64,000 nt of DNA. It comes from Lichenicola sp964248625 (lineage in GTDB: Bacteria; Pseudomonadota; Alphaproteobacteria; Acetobacterales; Acetobacteraceae). The notes beneath the pieces are model-generated. The model was not told the origin of the DNA. It saw only the letters and a program-made list of their open reading frames with translations, and made no database searches. Position numbers and translations under genes: made by a program. Position 1 is the first letter of the stretch; each line of letters starts with the position of its first letter. This document shows positions 16,265-25,228 of the stretch, one piece after another. The DNA lies in NCBI GenBank assembly GCA_964248625.1, contig CAXTZG010000002.1, positions 47,990-111,989 on the forward strand. The letters are read 5' to 3'.

Positions 16265-17392
16265 TTATCGCGTCGGGCTGCGTGGCCTGGCCTGCGCGTC
16301 CTGCACGAAGCCGTCCACGAACCGTCTGGTGTCGATGTCCTGCACGAGGGTGACCAGCCGCAGCCCCATGTCCTTCGGCGCCAGTGCGGCGCTCCAGACA
16401 TGGGCATGGCCGTAATCCACCCCGTCGGTCAGATCGACATCCATGTAGGCATCGACCGATCTGGTCACCAGGGACGGATCGACCGCCACCGCGGCCGCCA
16501 TCTCGTCCCACAGCGGCAGCGGTGCTGCGTATCGCTTCAGGTAGCTGGTCACCGGCGTGCGCACGGCGGCGATCCGGTCCATCAGCCCGTGCGTCATCAC
16601 CACCTCGTCCGACACGTTGCCGAGGGAGACGATCCGCGGCCAGTCCGCGGTCAGCACGATATGGGCCGCCTCCGGATCGAAGACGAGGTTGAAATCCCCC
16701 GCCCAGTTGGCGTTGCCGGTGGCGGCCATCATGTTGCGGTCGATCAGCGCGCCCATGAACACGAGCTGCCTGGCGGTGGACGCAAAGCCCGGGTCGAGCC
16801 GGATCGCCAGGGCGAGATTGGTCATCGGCCCGGCTTCGACGATTGTCACCTGATGCGGATGCGCATGCACCTGCCGGATCAGGAACAACGCGGCCGGCTC
16901 GTCGACGGTCCTGATATGCGGGGCTCCCTCGTCGAGCCTGCCGACCGGCGGCTCCGTCGACGGCACCCGGTCCATCGAGCCGAGCCCGCCCCAGGCGCCC
17001 TTCCACGGGATCGGCCCGAACCGGTGCTCCCATTGCCGCATCCGGGCCACGCTGTTGACCAGCGGATAGGCCGCGCCATCGGCCACCGGCACGTCCGGCC
17101 GGCCAGCGATCTCCAGGAAGCGCAGGATGTGGGCAGCCTCGGCATTCTCCCAGCCATCCCCGGTCGCGACCGTCAGCCCCAGCAGCGTGACGGCCGGGTT
17201 CGCCAGCAACGGCATCACCGACTGCACGTCCGATCCGCCAGGCCCCAGGAAGTCGTTGTCCTCGATCACGTAGATCGGCTCGGCCGCGCGCGCGGCCGCA
17301 CTGCCGACCAGCGCCAGCAGGAGGGCGGCGAATGCCCCCTGTCGCATGCGCGCCCGGGCGCGGGTCCGGGCGGAGGCCGCCATGAACCTCAT
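16265..17392 (-). CDS. Secreted nucleoside hydrolase-like protein
   Basis: 375 residues. The N-terminus is very basic (six Arg in 16 residues), followed by GAFAALLLALVGSAAARAAE, a probable Sec signal peptide. The IUNH fold is suggested by the start of the mature chain (IYVIEDNDFLGPGGSD), by LTVATGDGWENAEAA and by VTIVEAGPMTNLALAI. The usual DTDPGIDD calcium/catalytic cluster is altered to DND...GGSD, so activity may differ. Its ATG overlaps the hemW stop by 4 nt. Export plus motif changes make substrate assignment uncertain. Confidence 0.75.
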   Translation of the reverse strand: MRFMAASARTRARARMRQGAFAALLLALVGSAAARAAEPIYVIEDNDFLGPGGSDVQSVMPLLANPAVTLLGLTVATGDGWENAEAAHILRFLEIAGRPDVPVADGAAYPLVNSVARMRQWEHRFGPIPWKGAWGGLGSMDRVPSTEPPVGRLDEGAPHIRTVDEPAALFLIRQVHAHPHQVTIVEAGPMTNLALAIRLDPGFASTARQLVFMGALIDRNMMAATGNANWAGDFNLVFDPEAAHIVLTADWPRIVSLGNVSDEVVMTHGLMDRIAAVRTPVTSYLKRYAAPLPLWDEMAAAVAVDPSLVTRSVDAYMDVDLTDGVDYGHAHVWSAALAPKDMGLRLVTLVQDIDTRRFVDGFVQDAQARPRSPTR

Positions 17393-18597
17393 CTGACCAC
17401 CGCGCCCAGCAGCGCATCGAGGCGCAGCCGGCCCGCCTGCGTCGCGACCAGGCGACCCTCGTGCCAGCGCAGATAATCCTCCTGCAATACCGCCTCGAGA
17501 ACGTCCGGCTCCAGCGCATCGAGCAGCCTCGTGCCCGTCCGGGCGGCGAACCGCTCCGCATCGATGCCGTCCGACAGCCGCAGGCCCATCAGCAGCATCT
17601 CGCGGGCGGGCTCCGGCGCCACCAGCCTGGTCTCCTCGGTCAGCCCGTGGCCCAGCCGCTCCACCCGGTCCGCCCATGGTTCGGGCGCCCGATGCCGGCG
17701 CGTGGCGTGGATCGCGGGCCGCCCGTCCGCACCCGGCAGCGTGATCCGTCCATGCGCCCCGGGTCCGATGCCGGCATAGTCGCCGTAGCGCCAGTAGGCG
17801 AGATTGTGACGGCTCTCCGAGCCGGGCCTGGCATAGTTCGAGACCTCATAGGCCAGCAGTCCGTGCCGTGCCGCGACCTCGGCTGTCTCCTCGTAGAGGG
17901 CGGCCCCCAGCTCCTCGTCCGGCATCGCGATCAGCCCCTGCCGGTGCAAGGCCTCGAACTTCGTCCCGGGCTCGATCGTCAGCTGGTAGAGCGACAGATG
18001 GTCGGCAGCCAGCGCCAGCGCCCGGTCGAGCTCGCGTCGCCAGGCCGCCACGTCCTGCCCGGGGCGGGCATAGATCAGGTCGAACGAGATCCTGGGGAAG
18101 ATCGCCCGCGCCAGCTCCAGCGCCTGCACCGCCTGCGCGCCGGAATGCGCCCGGCCCAGCATGCGCAGCGCCTCGTCCTCCAGGCTCTGCACGCCGAGCG
18201 AGACGCGGTTCACCCCGGCGTCCCGGAACCCGCGCAGCCGGCCGATCTCCACGCTGGTGGGGTTGGCTTCCAGCGTGATCTCCAGGTCGGGCATCGGCAC
18301 GAACAGGCGACGCGCATCCTCGATCAGGGCGGCCACGGTGTCCGGGGTCATGAGGCTCGGGGTGCCGCCGCCGAAGAAGATCGAGGCCAGGGGGCGGGGG
18401 CCGAGCCGGGCGGCTTCGGTGGCGAGCTCGGTCCGCAGGGCGCGCGCGAAACGCTGCTGCGGGATGGCGTCGCGGACGTGGCTGTTGAAGTCGCAGTACG
18501 GGCACTTGGCGAGGCAGAAGGGCCAGTGGATGTACAAGGCAAGGCCAGGGCTCTGCCCTGGACCCGCCAAGGGCGGAGCCCTTGGAACCCGGTTCAT
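17389..18597 (-). CDS. hemW: Radical SAM protein HemW (coproporphyrinogen III oxidase-like)
   Basis: Family members are haem chaperones or CPDH-like radical SAM proteins. The cluster motif is YIHWPFCLAKCPYCDFNSH (Cys-x3-Cys-x2-Cys). FFGGGTPSLM, EANPTS and GVNRVSLGVQSL follow, and C-terminally NLAYWRYGDYAGIGPGAHG. 402 residues from the ATG at 18597, which overlaps the kup stop as TGATG. The first about 20 codons, before the conserved core, are made of a two-hairpin palindromic repeat. The next possible start (TTG just before YIHWPFC) would exclude it. Confidence 0.92.
   Translation of the reverse strand: MNRVPRAPPLAGPGQSPGLALYIHWPFCLAKCPYCDFNSHVRDAIPQQRFARALRTELATEAARLGPRPLASIFFGGGTPSLMTPDTVAALIEDARRLFVPMPDLEITLEANPTSVEIGRLRGFRDAGVNRVSLGVQSLEDEALRMLGRAHSGAQAVQALELARAIFPRISFDLIYARPGQDVAAWRRELDRALALAADHLSLYQLTIEPGTKFEALHRQGLIAMPDEELGAALYEETAEVAARHGLLAYEVSNYARPGSESRHNLAYWRYGDYAGIGPGAHGRITLPGADGRPAIHATRRHRAPEPWADRVERLGHGLTEETRLVAPEPAREMLLMGLRLSDGIDAERFAARTGTRLLDALEPDVLEAVLQEDYLRWHEGRLVATQAGRLRLDALLGAVVR
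18545..18585. repeat. Bipartite palindromic (REP-like) element inside the hemW N-terminus
   Basis: Two perfect hairpins in tandem: CCAGGGC-TCT-GCCCTGG (18545-18561) and, after five bases, CCAAGGGC-GGA-GCCCTTGG (18567-18585). Arms of 7 and 8 bp around 3-nt loops are far beyond chance. This is the layout of REP/BIME-type elements, which normally sit between genes. Here the element lies just after the overlapping kup/hemW junction and is translated as a Pro/Gly/Ala-rich stretch of HemW. Confidence 0.7.
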
Positions 18598-20561
18598 CAG
18601 ATCGCGACGCGGACGCCGAGCTCCACCACCCGGTCGGAAGGGATGCGAAAAAATTCGATCGCCGGCACGGCGTTGCGCGCCATCACCAGGAACAGCGACA
18701 TCCGCCACAGCGGCATCTTTGGAATCGCACCGCGCACCAGCACCTCGCGGTTCACGAAATAGGAGGCCTGCATCGGGTCGAAGTCGACGCCGTGGCTGCG
18801 CAGCTCCTCCAGCGCGCGGGGCAGGTTCGGGCTCTCCATGAAGCCGTAGCGCAGCGTCACCCGGTGGATGCCAGGGCCCAGCTCCTCCACCATCATCCGT
18901 CCGCCGCGATCGGCCTCGGGCTGGTCGAGGTTCTGCGCGGTGACGAACAGGATGCGCTCGTGCAGCACCTTGTTGTGCTTGAGATTGTGTAGCAGGCAGG
19001 CTGGCACGAACTCGGCGTTCGCGGTCAGGAAGATGGCCATCCCAGGCACCCGGATGGTGCGCGACTGCGGCAGCCGCGCCAGGAACGAGGCCAGCGGCAG
19101 GCTGTCCTGCTTCCAGCGCGACAGGATCAGGCCGCGGCCGGTCTTCCAGGTCGTCATCAGGGTGGTCAGCACGATGCCGAGCAGCACCGGCACCCAGCCG
19201 CCTTCGGGGATCTTCAGCGCGTTGGCGGCGAAGAACGTGAAGTCGATGACAAAAAAGGCGCCGAACACCACGGTCGTGGCCAAGCGCGACCAGCCATAGA
19301 TCCGCCGGAACACCACCATCGCCAGCACGCTGGTGCAGGTGAAGGTGCCGGTGACGGCAATGCCGTAGGCGGTGGCGAGACTGTCGGAGCTTCGGAAGGC
19401 CAGCACCAGCAGCAGCACCCCGATCATCAGCGCCCAGTTGATCTGCGGGACATAGATCTGTCCCTCCTCGTCCGCATTGGTGTGCAGCACCCGCATCCTC
19501 GGCAGGTAGCCGAGCTGGATCGTCTGCCGCGCCATCGAGTACGCGCCGGTGATCATCGCCTGGCTGGCGATGATGCTGGCCATGGTGGCGAGCACCACCA
19601 TCGGCAGGCGCAGCGCGTGCGGCACCAGCAGGTAGAACGGGTTCACCGTCGCCTCGGGGTGGGCGATGATCAGCGCGCCCTGGCCCAGATAGTTGAGCGC
19701 CAGGCAGGGCAGCACGCAGAACAGCCAGGCCAGCCGGATCGGCTTGCGTCCGAAATGGCCCATGTCGGCATAGAGCGCTTCCGCGCCGGTGACCGACAGC
19801 ACCACGGCGCCGAGTGCCACGAAGGCGAGCCAGCCATGGTGCCAGATGAAGATCACGGCATGGGTCGGGAGCAGCGCCTGCAGCACGAACGGGTAGCGGA
19901 CGACCTCGAGCACGCCCAGCAGGCCGATGGCGATGAACCAGATCAGCATCACCGGCCCGAAGATGCGCCCGACGCTGCCGGTGCCGCGCCACTGCAGGCT
20001 GAACAGCGCCACGATGACGCCAATCGCGATCGGCAGCACCACCTCGGCCGCACCCGGCAGGCTGACCTCCAGCCCTTCCACCGCAGACAGCACCGAGATC
20101 GCGGGCGTGATGGTGCCGTCGCCGAAGAACAGGCAGGCGCCGACGATGCCGACGAAGCCGAGCACCGCGCGCAGACGGCCGGTGGCGACTCGCTGCGCCA
20201 TGGCGCTGAGCGACAGGATGCCGCCCTCGCCCTTGTTGTCGGCCCGCATGATCAGCGAGATGTACTTGATGGTGACGACCAGGATCAGCGACCAGAAGAT
20301 CAGGCTTTCGATCCCCAGCACCTCGCCGGCCGTCACCCGGTTGGCGCCGACGATCTGGATGGTCGACTTGACCGCGTAGAGCGGGCTGGTGCCGATGTCG
20401 CCATACACCACGCCAAGCACGGCAAGCAGCGAGCCGGTGGTGACGCCGCGGTTCCGCACGGTGCCGTGGCCACCACCCGGTGCCGGCTCGAGCGCAATGC
20501 GAGGGTCGTCCGGAAAGGTGCCCGACAGGCCTGCGCCAGACATTCCGGCGACCTCACTCAT
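18597..20561 (-). CDS. kup: Low-affinity potassium uptake protein Kup
   Basis: Inner-membrane K+/H+ symporter of the KUP/HAK/KT family. The ATG at 20561 gives 654 residues. Signatures: LAVLGVVYGDIGTSPLYAVK near the start, LSLSAMAQRV, FFGDGTITPAISVLSAVEG and TGAEALYADMGHFG. There are about 12 hydrophobic spans, then a soluble C-terminal domain. It lies 58 nt downstream of yggS and overlaps hemW by one base. There is no K+ sensor or regulator nearby. Confidence 0.95.
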   Translation of the reverse strand: MSEVAGMSGAGLSGTFPDDPRIALEPAPGGGHGTVRNRGVTTGSLLAVLGVVYGDIGTSPLYAVKSTIQIVGANRVTAGEVLGIESLIFWSLILVVTIKYISLIMRADNKGEGGILSLSAMAQRVATGRLRAVLGFVGIVGACLFFGDGTITPAISVLSAVEGLEVSLPGAAEVVLPIAIGVIVALFSLQWRGTGSVGRIFGPVMLIWFIAIGLLGVLEVVRYPFVLQALLPTHAVIFIWHHGWLAFVALGAVVLSVTGAEALYADMGHFGRKPIRLAWLFCVLPCLALNYLGQGALIIAHPEATVNPFYLLVPHALRLPMVVLATMASIIASQAMITGAYSMARQTIQLGYLPRMRVLHTNADEEGQIYVPQINWALMIGVLLLVLAFRSSDSLATAYGIAVTGTFTCTSVLAMVVFRRIYGWSRLATTVVFGAFFVIDFTFFAANALKIPEGGWVPVLLGIVLTTLMTTWKTGRGLILSRWKQDSLPLASFLARLPQSRTIRVPGMAIFLTANAEFVPACLLHNLKHNKVLHERILFVTAQNLDQPEADRGGRMMVEELGPGIHRVTLRYGFMESPNLPRALEELRSHGVDFDPMQASYFVNREVLVRGAIPKMPLWRMSLFLVMARNAVPAIEFFRIPSDRVVELGVRVAI

Positions 20562-20619
20562 CCAGGAATGCTCCGGAATGGGCGACAAACGATCTCGCCC
20601 GTGGCCAAGCCCATACGAC

Positions 20620-21363
20620 CTAGTTCTGCGCAGATGCAAGCGGCCGGGCGACAGGCCTGCCTCCGAAGATCGCGGTGCCGACCCGGATCGAGGTGGCACC
20701 ACACGCGATCGCCTGCTCGAAATCGCCCGACATGCCCATCGAAAGCTCGGCCAGCCCATGCGATGCCGCAAGCGCCGCCATCTTGCGAAAGAACGGCTCC
20801 GGATCGGCGTCTGCCGGCGGGATCGCCATCAGCCCGCGCAGCGCCTCGCCGAAACGGCGGCCGCACGTCTCGATGAAGCGGTCCGCCTCGTCCGGCATCA
20901 CGCCGGCCTTCTGCGGCTCCGCGCCGATATTGACCTGGATCAGCAGCGACGGCAGCCGTCCCGCCTTCTGCGCCGCCTGCTCCAAGGCATCGGCCAGGCG
21001 CGGCCGGTCCAGGGTCTCGATCACGTCGGCGAGACCGGCGGCTTCGACGGCCTTGTTGGTCTGCAGGGGACCGATCAGGTGCAGCCGCATGTCGGGATGA
21101 CCTGGCCGCAGGGGCGGGAACTTGGCCCACGCCTCCTGCACCCGGTTCTCGCCGAACAGCGTCTGCCCGGCGGCCAGGGCGTCTTGCACGGCGGCGGCCG
21201 GATGTGTCTTGGAGACGGCCACCAGCCTGACGGATCCCGGGGCGCGGCCGGCGGCGCCCAGGGCCGCATCGATGCGGGCACGGAGCCGTCCGAGCGCCAG
21301 CGCGACCTGCGGGTCCGGAGCGACGGGAACGCCGGTGCCGGCTTCCGATACGAAGAACGTCAT
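20620..21363 (-). CDS. yggS: PLP homeostasis protein, YggS/PROSC family
   Basis: Single-domain PLP-binding protein that buffers pyridoxal phosphate and has no known catalysis. Seen: RLVAVSKTHPAAAVQDAL (PLP lysine in VSKTH), LFGENRVQEA, LHLIGPLQTNK, LIQVNIGAEPQKAG, LSMGMSGDFEQAIACGATSIRVGTAIFG split across the C-terminal half. The ATG at 21363 gives 247 residues; an upstream non-ATG extension is less likely. It lies 69 nt after the unknown cassette in the same direction. Confidence 0.93.
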   Translation of the reverse strand: MTFFVSEAGTGVPVAPDPQVALALGRLRARIDAALGAAGRAPGSVRLVAVSKTHPAAAVQDALAAGQTLFGENRVQEAWAKFPPLRPGHPDMRLHLIGPLQTNKAVEAAGLADVIETLDRPRLADALEQAAQKAGRLPSLLIQVNIGAEPQKAGVMPDEADRFIETCGRRFGEALRGLMAIPPADADPEPFFRKMAALAASHGLAELSMGMSGDFEQAIACGATSIRVGTAIFGGRPVARPLASAQN

Positions 21364-21432
21364 GGCGCGCAGGCTCCCGCGCCGCGTGGCACCGGTCAAG
21401 CACCGGCAGCGCCGGAGCGGCCGTGCCGCCGC

Positions 21433-22623
21433 TCAGCCCGCCTCCAGCTCGAGCGCCAGCTCCTGAGCGCGGATGCGCTCGTTGCGCAGGATCATCTTCC
21501 GCCGCTCGTCCATGGTCGAGCCTTCATCCGCCTCCCCCGATTCGCCATGCCGGCCGGGCGGCGACCAGCCGTCGGCATTGCCGGTCGCTCGGGCCAGTGC
21601 CGCGATCTCGGGGATCAGCGACTGCCGCGCCCGCGGCGTCTGCACGTCGAACCAGAGCAGGCAGATGCGGTCCCAACCGTCGAACGCGGTTTCCAGCGTC
21701 TGCAGCCGACCGGCGCCAGCCCCATCCCGCCAGGCTTCCAGCAACGGCAGCGGATCGGCCAGCGTCGCCTCGATCTCGGGAAGCAGGTGCTCGGCCTGCT
21801 CGATGCAGCGATCGGCGGCAGCGATCACCCGGCCGAGCATGATCCCGTCCGCGCCGCTGCGGCAGAACTGCTCCTCTGCCAGCGAGTGCCGCAGCCTGCG
21901 CACCAGAAAGAGCAGCCGGTTCCAGCGTCCGCCTTCGCCCGCCGGCCCGCGTGCCGATCCGGCGCCGATCGCGACCGACGCATACTGGACCGACAGCTGC
22001 TGCAGCGCTTCAGCCAGCTGCTGCCCACGCCAGCCGAGCCGGTCGGCCAGCCTGTTGAAGCCAGGGCGATCCAGGCAGCTCGCCGCATCCTCCGGGCTGT
22101 GGAAGCCGCCGCGTCGCGCCAGCGTCAGCAGGGACTGCGCGCGCAGCCTGAGCGACGCGAGTTCGAGCGCCGCCTGCACCTGCCGTGCAGCCTCCGCGGC
22201 CTCGTGTCCGGCATGACCATCCAGTGCCACCATCCTGGCCGCCAGCCGGACCTCGGCCGGACCGATCATGTCCAGTCCGGACAATCTCTCCACCAGCAGC
22301 GTGTCGTGCAGGCTGGGTGCGGCGAAGCCGGTCACGACATGCCATGCGGCGACATAGACGCCCCGTCCGCCGGACGGGTTCGGCAGGATGAACTCGAGCC
22401 CCTGCCGTCCAAGCCGCACCCGCACGCCGCACAGCATCGGCGCCATGACCGGAAGATGCACACCCGCATCCAGCCCGCTATCCGGCCGCCGGCTCGGCGT
22501 CGCCATCACCTTCCAGACTGCCGGCCCCGATGCGGCCTGCGGCAGCGCCATGGGCGACGCGGTGCTCGCAAGCGCATGCAGCAGCGAGCGTTCAGTCATG
22601 CGCGGCGCCTGCAAAGCACCCAT
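21433..22623 (-). CDS. Unknown protein, paralogue A of a three-gene cassette
   Basis: 396 residues; AGGAGG lies 10 nt before the ATG at 22623. I do not recognise the family. It is clearly paralogous to the product of 23964-25100: both share FILPNPSGGRGVYVAAW (or YILPNPSGGRGAYVAAW), then SLHDTLLVERL/TLHDTILARRL, later GWDRICLLWFD/LD, and the C-terminal RNERIRA-x-ELAL motif. Largely helical and Ala/Leu-rich, without signal peptide or membrane span. It starts 112 nt after the middle gene of the cassette, the longest spacing in the set. Confidence 0.75.
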   Translation of the reverse strand: MGALQAPRMTERSLLHALASTASPMALPQAASGPAVWKVMATPSRRPDSGLDAGVHLPVMAPMLCGVRVRLGRQGLEFILPNPSGGRGVYVAAWHVVTGFAAPSLHDTLLVERLSGLDMIGPAEVRLAARMVALDGHAGHEAAEAARQVQAALELASLRLRAQSLLTLARRGGFHSPEDAASCLDRPGFNRLADRLGWRGQQLAEALQQLSVQYASVAIGAGSARGPAGEGGRWNRLLFLVRRLRHSLAEEQFCRSGADGIMLGRVIAAADRCIEQAEHLLPEIEATLADPLPLLEAWRDGAGAGRLQTLETAFDGWDRICLLWFDVQTPRARQSLIPEIAALARATGNADGWSPPGRHGESGEADEGSTMDERRKMILRNERIRAQELALELEAG

Positions 22624-22735
22624 GGACAGTTCGCCTCCTGCGATCCGGCCGGAGCATCATGCTGCAGCCATCCGATGCGTGCAGCGTGAGGCAGAACGGT
22701 AAACAGACGCTGAAGCCGGAGGAGAAACCGACATC

Positions 22736-23971
22736 TCAGCCGAGTCCGAGCGCCTGGATCGCGCGCTCGCTGCCGATCAGCAGCTCGGTCAGCCGCAACC
22801 GGTCCGCCAGCGTCAGGTTCTCGCCGGCGGACGGCTCGGCGTAGCGGCCCGCGGCCTGTTCCAGGAGACGATCGTACTCCTCCGCATCGCCCAGCTTTGC
22901 GGCCGAGAGGGCAAATCGCCGGAGCTGCCGCGCTTCTGCTTCCAGCAGGCACACCGCCTCGGCCGGAACCGGCGCGCTGATGGCAGGCAGCCGGGCCTCG
23001 AGCGCCTGCGCGAACAGGGCGCGATTGGCGGTCGCCAGCGTCTGGCGCAGGCGTCCGACGCGACGCTGCTCCTCCGCCGGCCGCTGCTCCAGCCTGCGGA
23101 AGCGCTCGACCCGTCCGATCAGCGCCACGTTGGCCATCAGCCGCGCCGGGTCGGGCGGATCGTCCGGCGCCGGCTCCACGATCAGCGTTTCCATCCGGTC
23201 GAGCGTGTTGGAGGTCGCCTTGTCCAGGCCGGCGAGCAGGGCCGTGGCGACCCGGTTGCCGCGTGCCAGCCCGAGCGCCATGCGCGCCACCTGGTCGGGT
23301 GCTGCAACCTCCATCAGCAGGGCCAGCATGATGCCCCAGCCGACCGGTCCGGTGCGCGCAGCATCAGCCAGCAACGCGGTCAGGACCGGTTCGCAGGCGG
23401 CGTCGCCGTGCGGCGACAGCGACCGGATCTCGACCGCATGGCCCAGCACCAGCCGCAGCACGCCGACCAGCTGCGTGACCATCGGCAGGGTCAGACCGTG
23501 CTGCTTCTGCCAGTCCGGCGTGCCCCAATGCTCGGGGATCGCGAGCTCGGTGAGTCGGGCGGCGGCCTCCGCCCAGAGCGGACCACCGGCTCGCGTCAGG
23601 GCCGCCTGGTCGTCGAGGTCGATCGCAGGCAGGCTGCCCGCCGCGTCGGCGAGCAGCAAGGCCGAGATCGGCGCGATGATCGAGCGCGGGATCGCAAGGT
23701 CGCCCATGCGCCAGGTCGCGGCGCCGACCAGCACCGGATCGAGCGGGACGAACAGCAGCCGCGTGCGGGTCATCGGCCGCACCGGACGCAGGCTCGCCAG
23801 CCTGCAGCGTACCGGCTGCAGCAGCAGATCGGCCTCGCCCCGGTTGGGCAGCATGTCGATGATCTGCGTGATCTTCAGGATCTTGGAGTCGCTCGCCCCA
23901 AGAAGCTCGTTCGAGAGGGTGCGCAGACCCTCCTGCCGCACGTCGCCGCGCCCGGATCCGCCGTCAGCCAT
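22736..23971 (-). CDS. Unknown protein, middle gene of the three-gene cassette
   Basis: 411 residues from the ATG at 23971, which lies inside the end of the upstream gene (8-nt overlap). No family recognised and no similarity to its two paralogous neighbours. Near the N-terminus it has KILKITQIIDMLPNRGEADL followed by LASLRPVRPMTRTRLLFVPLDP and a WRMGDLAIPRSIIAPI segment; the rest is helical and Ala/Leu/Arg-rich. No signal peptide or clear membrane span. Translational coupling to the upstream paralogue argues for a joint function. Confidence 0.72.
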   Translation of the reverse strand: MADGGSGRGDVRQEGLRTLSNELLGASDSKILKITQIIDMLPNRGEADLLLQPVRCRLASLRPVRPMTRTRLLFVPLDPVLVGAATWRMGDLAIPRSIIAPISALLLADAAGSLPAIDLDDQAALTRAGGPLWAEAAARLTELAIPEHWGTPDWQKQHGLTLPMVTQLVGVLRLVLGHAVEIRSLSPHGDAACEPVLTALLADAARTGPVGWGIMLALLMEVAAPDQVARMALGLARGNRVATALLAGLDKATSNTLDRMETLIVEPAPDDPPDPARLMANVALIGRVERFRRLEQRPAEEQRRVGRLRQTLATANRALFAQALEARLPAISAPVPAEAVCLLEAEARQLRRFALSAAKLGDAEEYDRLLEQAAGRYAEPSAGENLTLADRLRLTELLIGSERAIQALGLG

Positions 23972-25100
23972 TGCCAAGATCCAGTGCCAGTTCCAGCGCG
24001 CGGATGCGCTCGTTGCGCTCGACCAGCATCAGCGGCGACTGGCCGGCCAGGCCCGGCTCGGGCGGCGACGCGGGTGCCGGCATGCCGGACGCGGATCCCG
24101 CGGACGGGCCGCCGGTGCCGGAAGCGGCCGGACCCGCCGCCTCGATGCCGGCCGACAGAGTCAGCCGGACCAGCAGCGCCACCTCCGGCAGGATGGCGAT
24201 CCGCGCCGACAGCGTGGCCGCATCCAGCCAGAGCAGGCAGATCCGGTCCCAGCCATCGAGGAGCTCCTCCACGGCCACGGCCGGAGCGAGTGCCGCCAGG
24301 CGCTCGTTGCGCCATCTCGACAGCACCCTGGCTGGATCCTGCAGCAGCAGATCGCCCTCGCCGAGCAGGGCTTCCGTCCGGCCGATGCAATGCTCCATGC
24401 TGGAGATCGTGCGCTCCAGCAACGCCAAAGCGCGCGGTCCCTGGTCTGCCTGCTGCGCCTGCTCGTCGCCCACGCCCGCTCGCACCGAGCGAAGCATCGC
24501 CAGCAGCCGCCTGATCCGCCGATTTTCCGCCAGCGGCACGAAAGCGGCGGCCACCTGCTCCAGGCCTTCCGCCAGCATGGGAGGCGTCCAGCCCAGCCGC
24601 TGCGCCAGGGCCGCGAACCCGTCGGTGATCACGCCCGGACCGGCCGTTCCGAGACCTGCCAGGGCGCGCGCATGCTCGCGCTCGGGAATGTCGGAGCGCC
24701 GGATCAGCGCCATCAGCAGCATCGCCCAGCAACGCAGCGTCTCGGCCTCGATCGCCGCCTGCGCCCGTGCGGCGGCGTCCGCCGACGGCCGGCCGGCATA
24801 GCCTTCGGCAGCGACCGCGCGCCCCATGCCGCGTGCCGACAATGGCGTCAGGACGGGCAGCGCCTGCAGCCGGCGCGCCAGGATGGTGTCGTGCAGCGTC
24901 GGAGCGGCGAGCTCGTTCACCATGCGCCACGCGGCCACGTAGGCGCCGCGGCCGCCGGACGGATTGGGCAGGATATAGTCGACACCCTGCTTGCCCACCC
25001 GCCCGCGCGCGCCCGACAGCAGCGGCGCCGTGAAGGGCAGATGCACGCCGGACGGCGAGACCACCGCCTTGTCGGCTGCATTCCAGGACTGGGCCGTCAT
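23964..25100 (-). CDS. Unknown protein, paralogue B of a three-gene cassette
   Basis: 378 residues from the ATG at 25100 (MTAQSWNAADKAVV); a GAGGG stretch lies 9 nt upstream. It shares four blocks with the product of 21433-22623 (ILPNPSGGRG, HDTILARRL, GWDRICLLW and the C-terminal RNERIRALELAL), so the pair arose by duplication. Between the last two blocks it carries a Gly/Ser/Pro-rich linker. First gene of the leftward run, 128 nt from the divergent methyltransferase gene, so the promoter should lie there. Confidence 0.75.
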   Translation of the reverse strand: MTAQSWNAADKAVVSPSGVHLPFTAPLLSGARGRVGKQGVDYILPNPSGGRGAYVAAWRMVNELAAPTLHDTILARRLQALPVLTPLSARGMGRAVAAEGYAGRPSADAAARAQAAIEAETLRCWAMLLMALIRRSDIPEREHARALAGLGTAGPGVITDGFAALAQRLGWTPPMLAEGLEQVAAAFVPLAENRRIRRLLAMLRSVRAGVGDEQAQQADQGPRALALLERTISSMEHCIGRTEALLGEGDLLLQDPARVLSRWRNERLAALAPAVAVEELLDGWDRICLLWLDAATLSARIAILPEVALLVRLTLSAGIEAAGPAASGTGGPSAGSASGMPAPASPPEPGLAGQSPLMLVERNERIRALELALDLGNG

Positions 25101-25228
25101 TGCGCTCAACCCTCGTACTCCCTGCACAAGGACGCCTGCTGCGTCCCGCATGGCGCGTCCGGACCGCCCGGCCCTGGTCCGCCATCCGGCCACGTGCCAT
25201 CTCTCAGGCAACATTCTGCTCCGGACGC

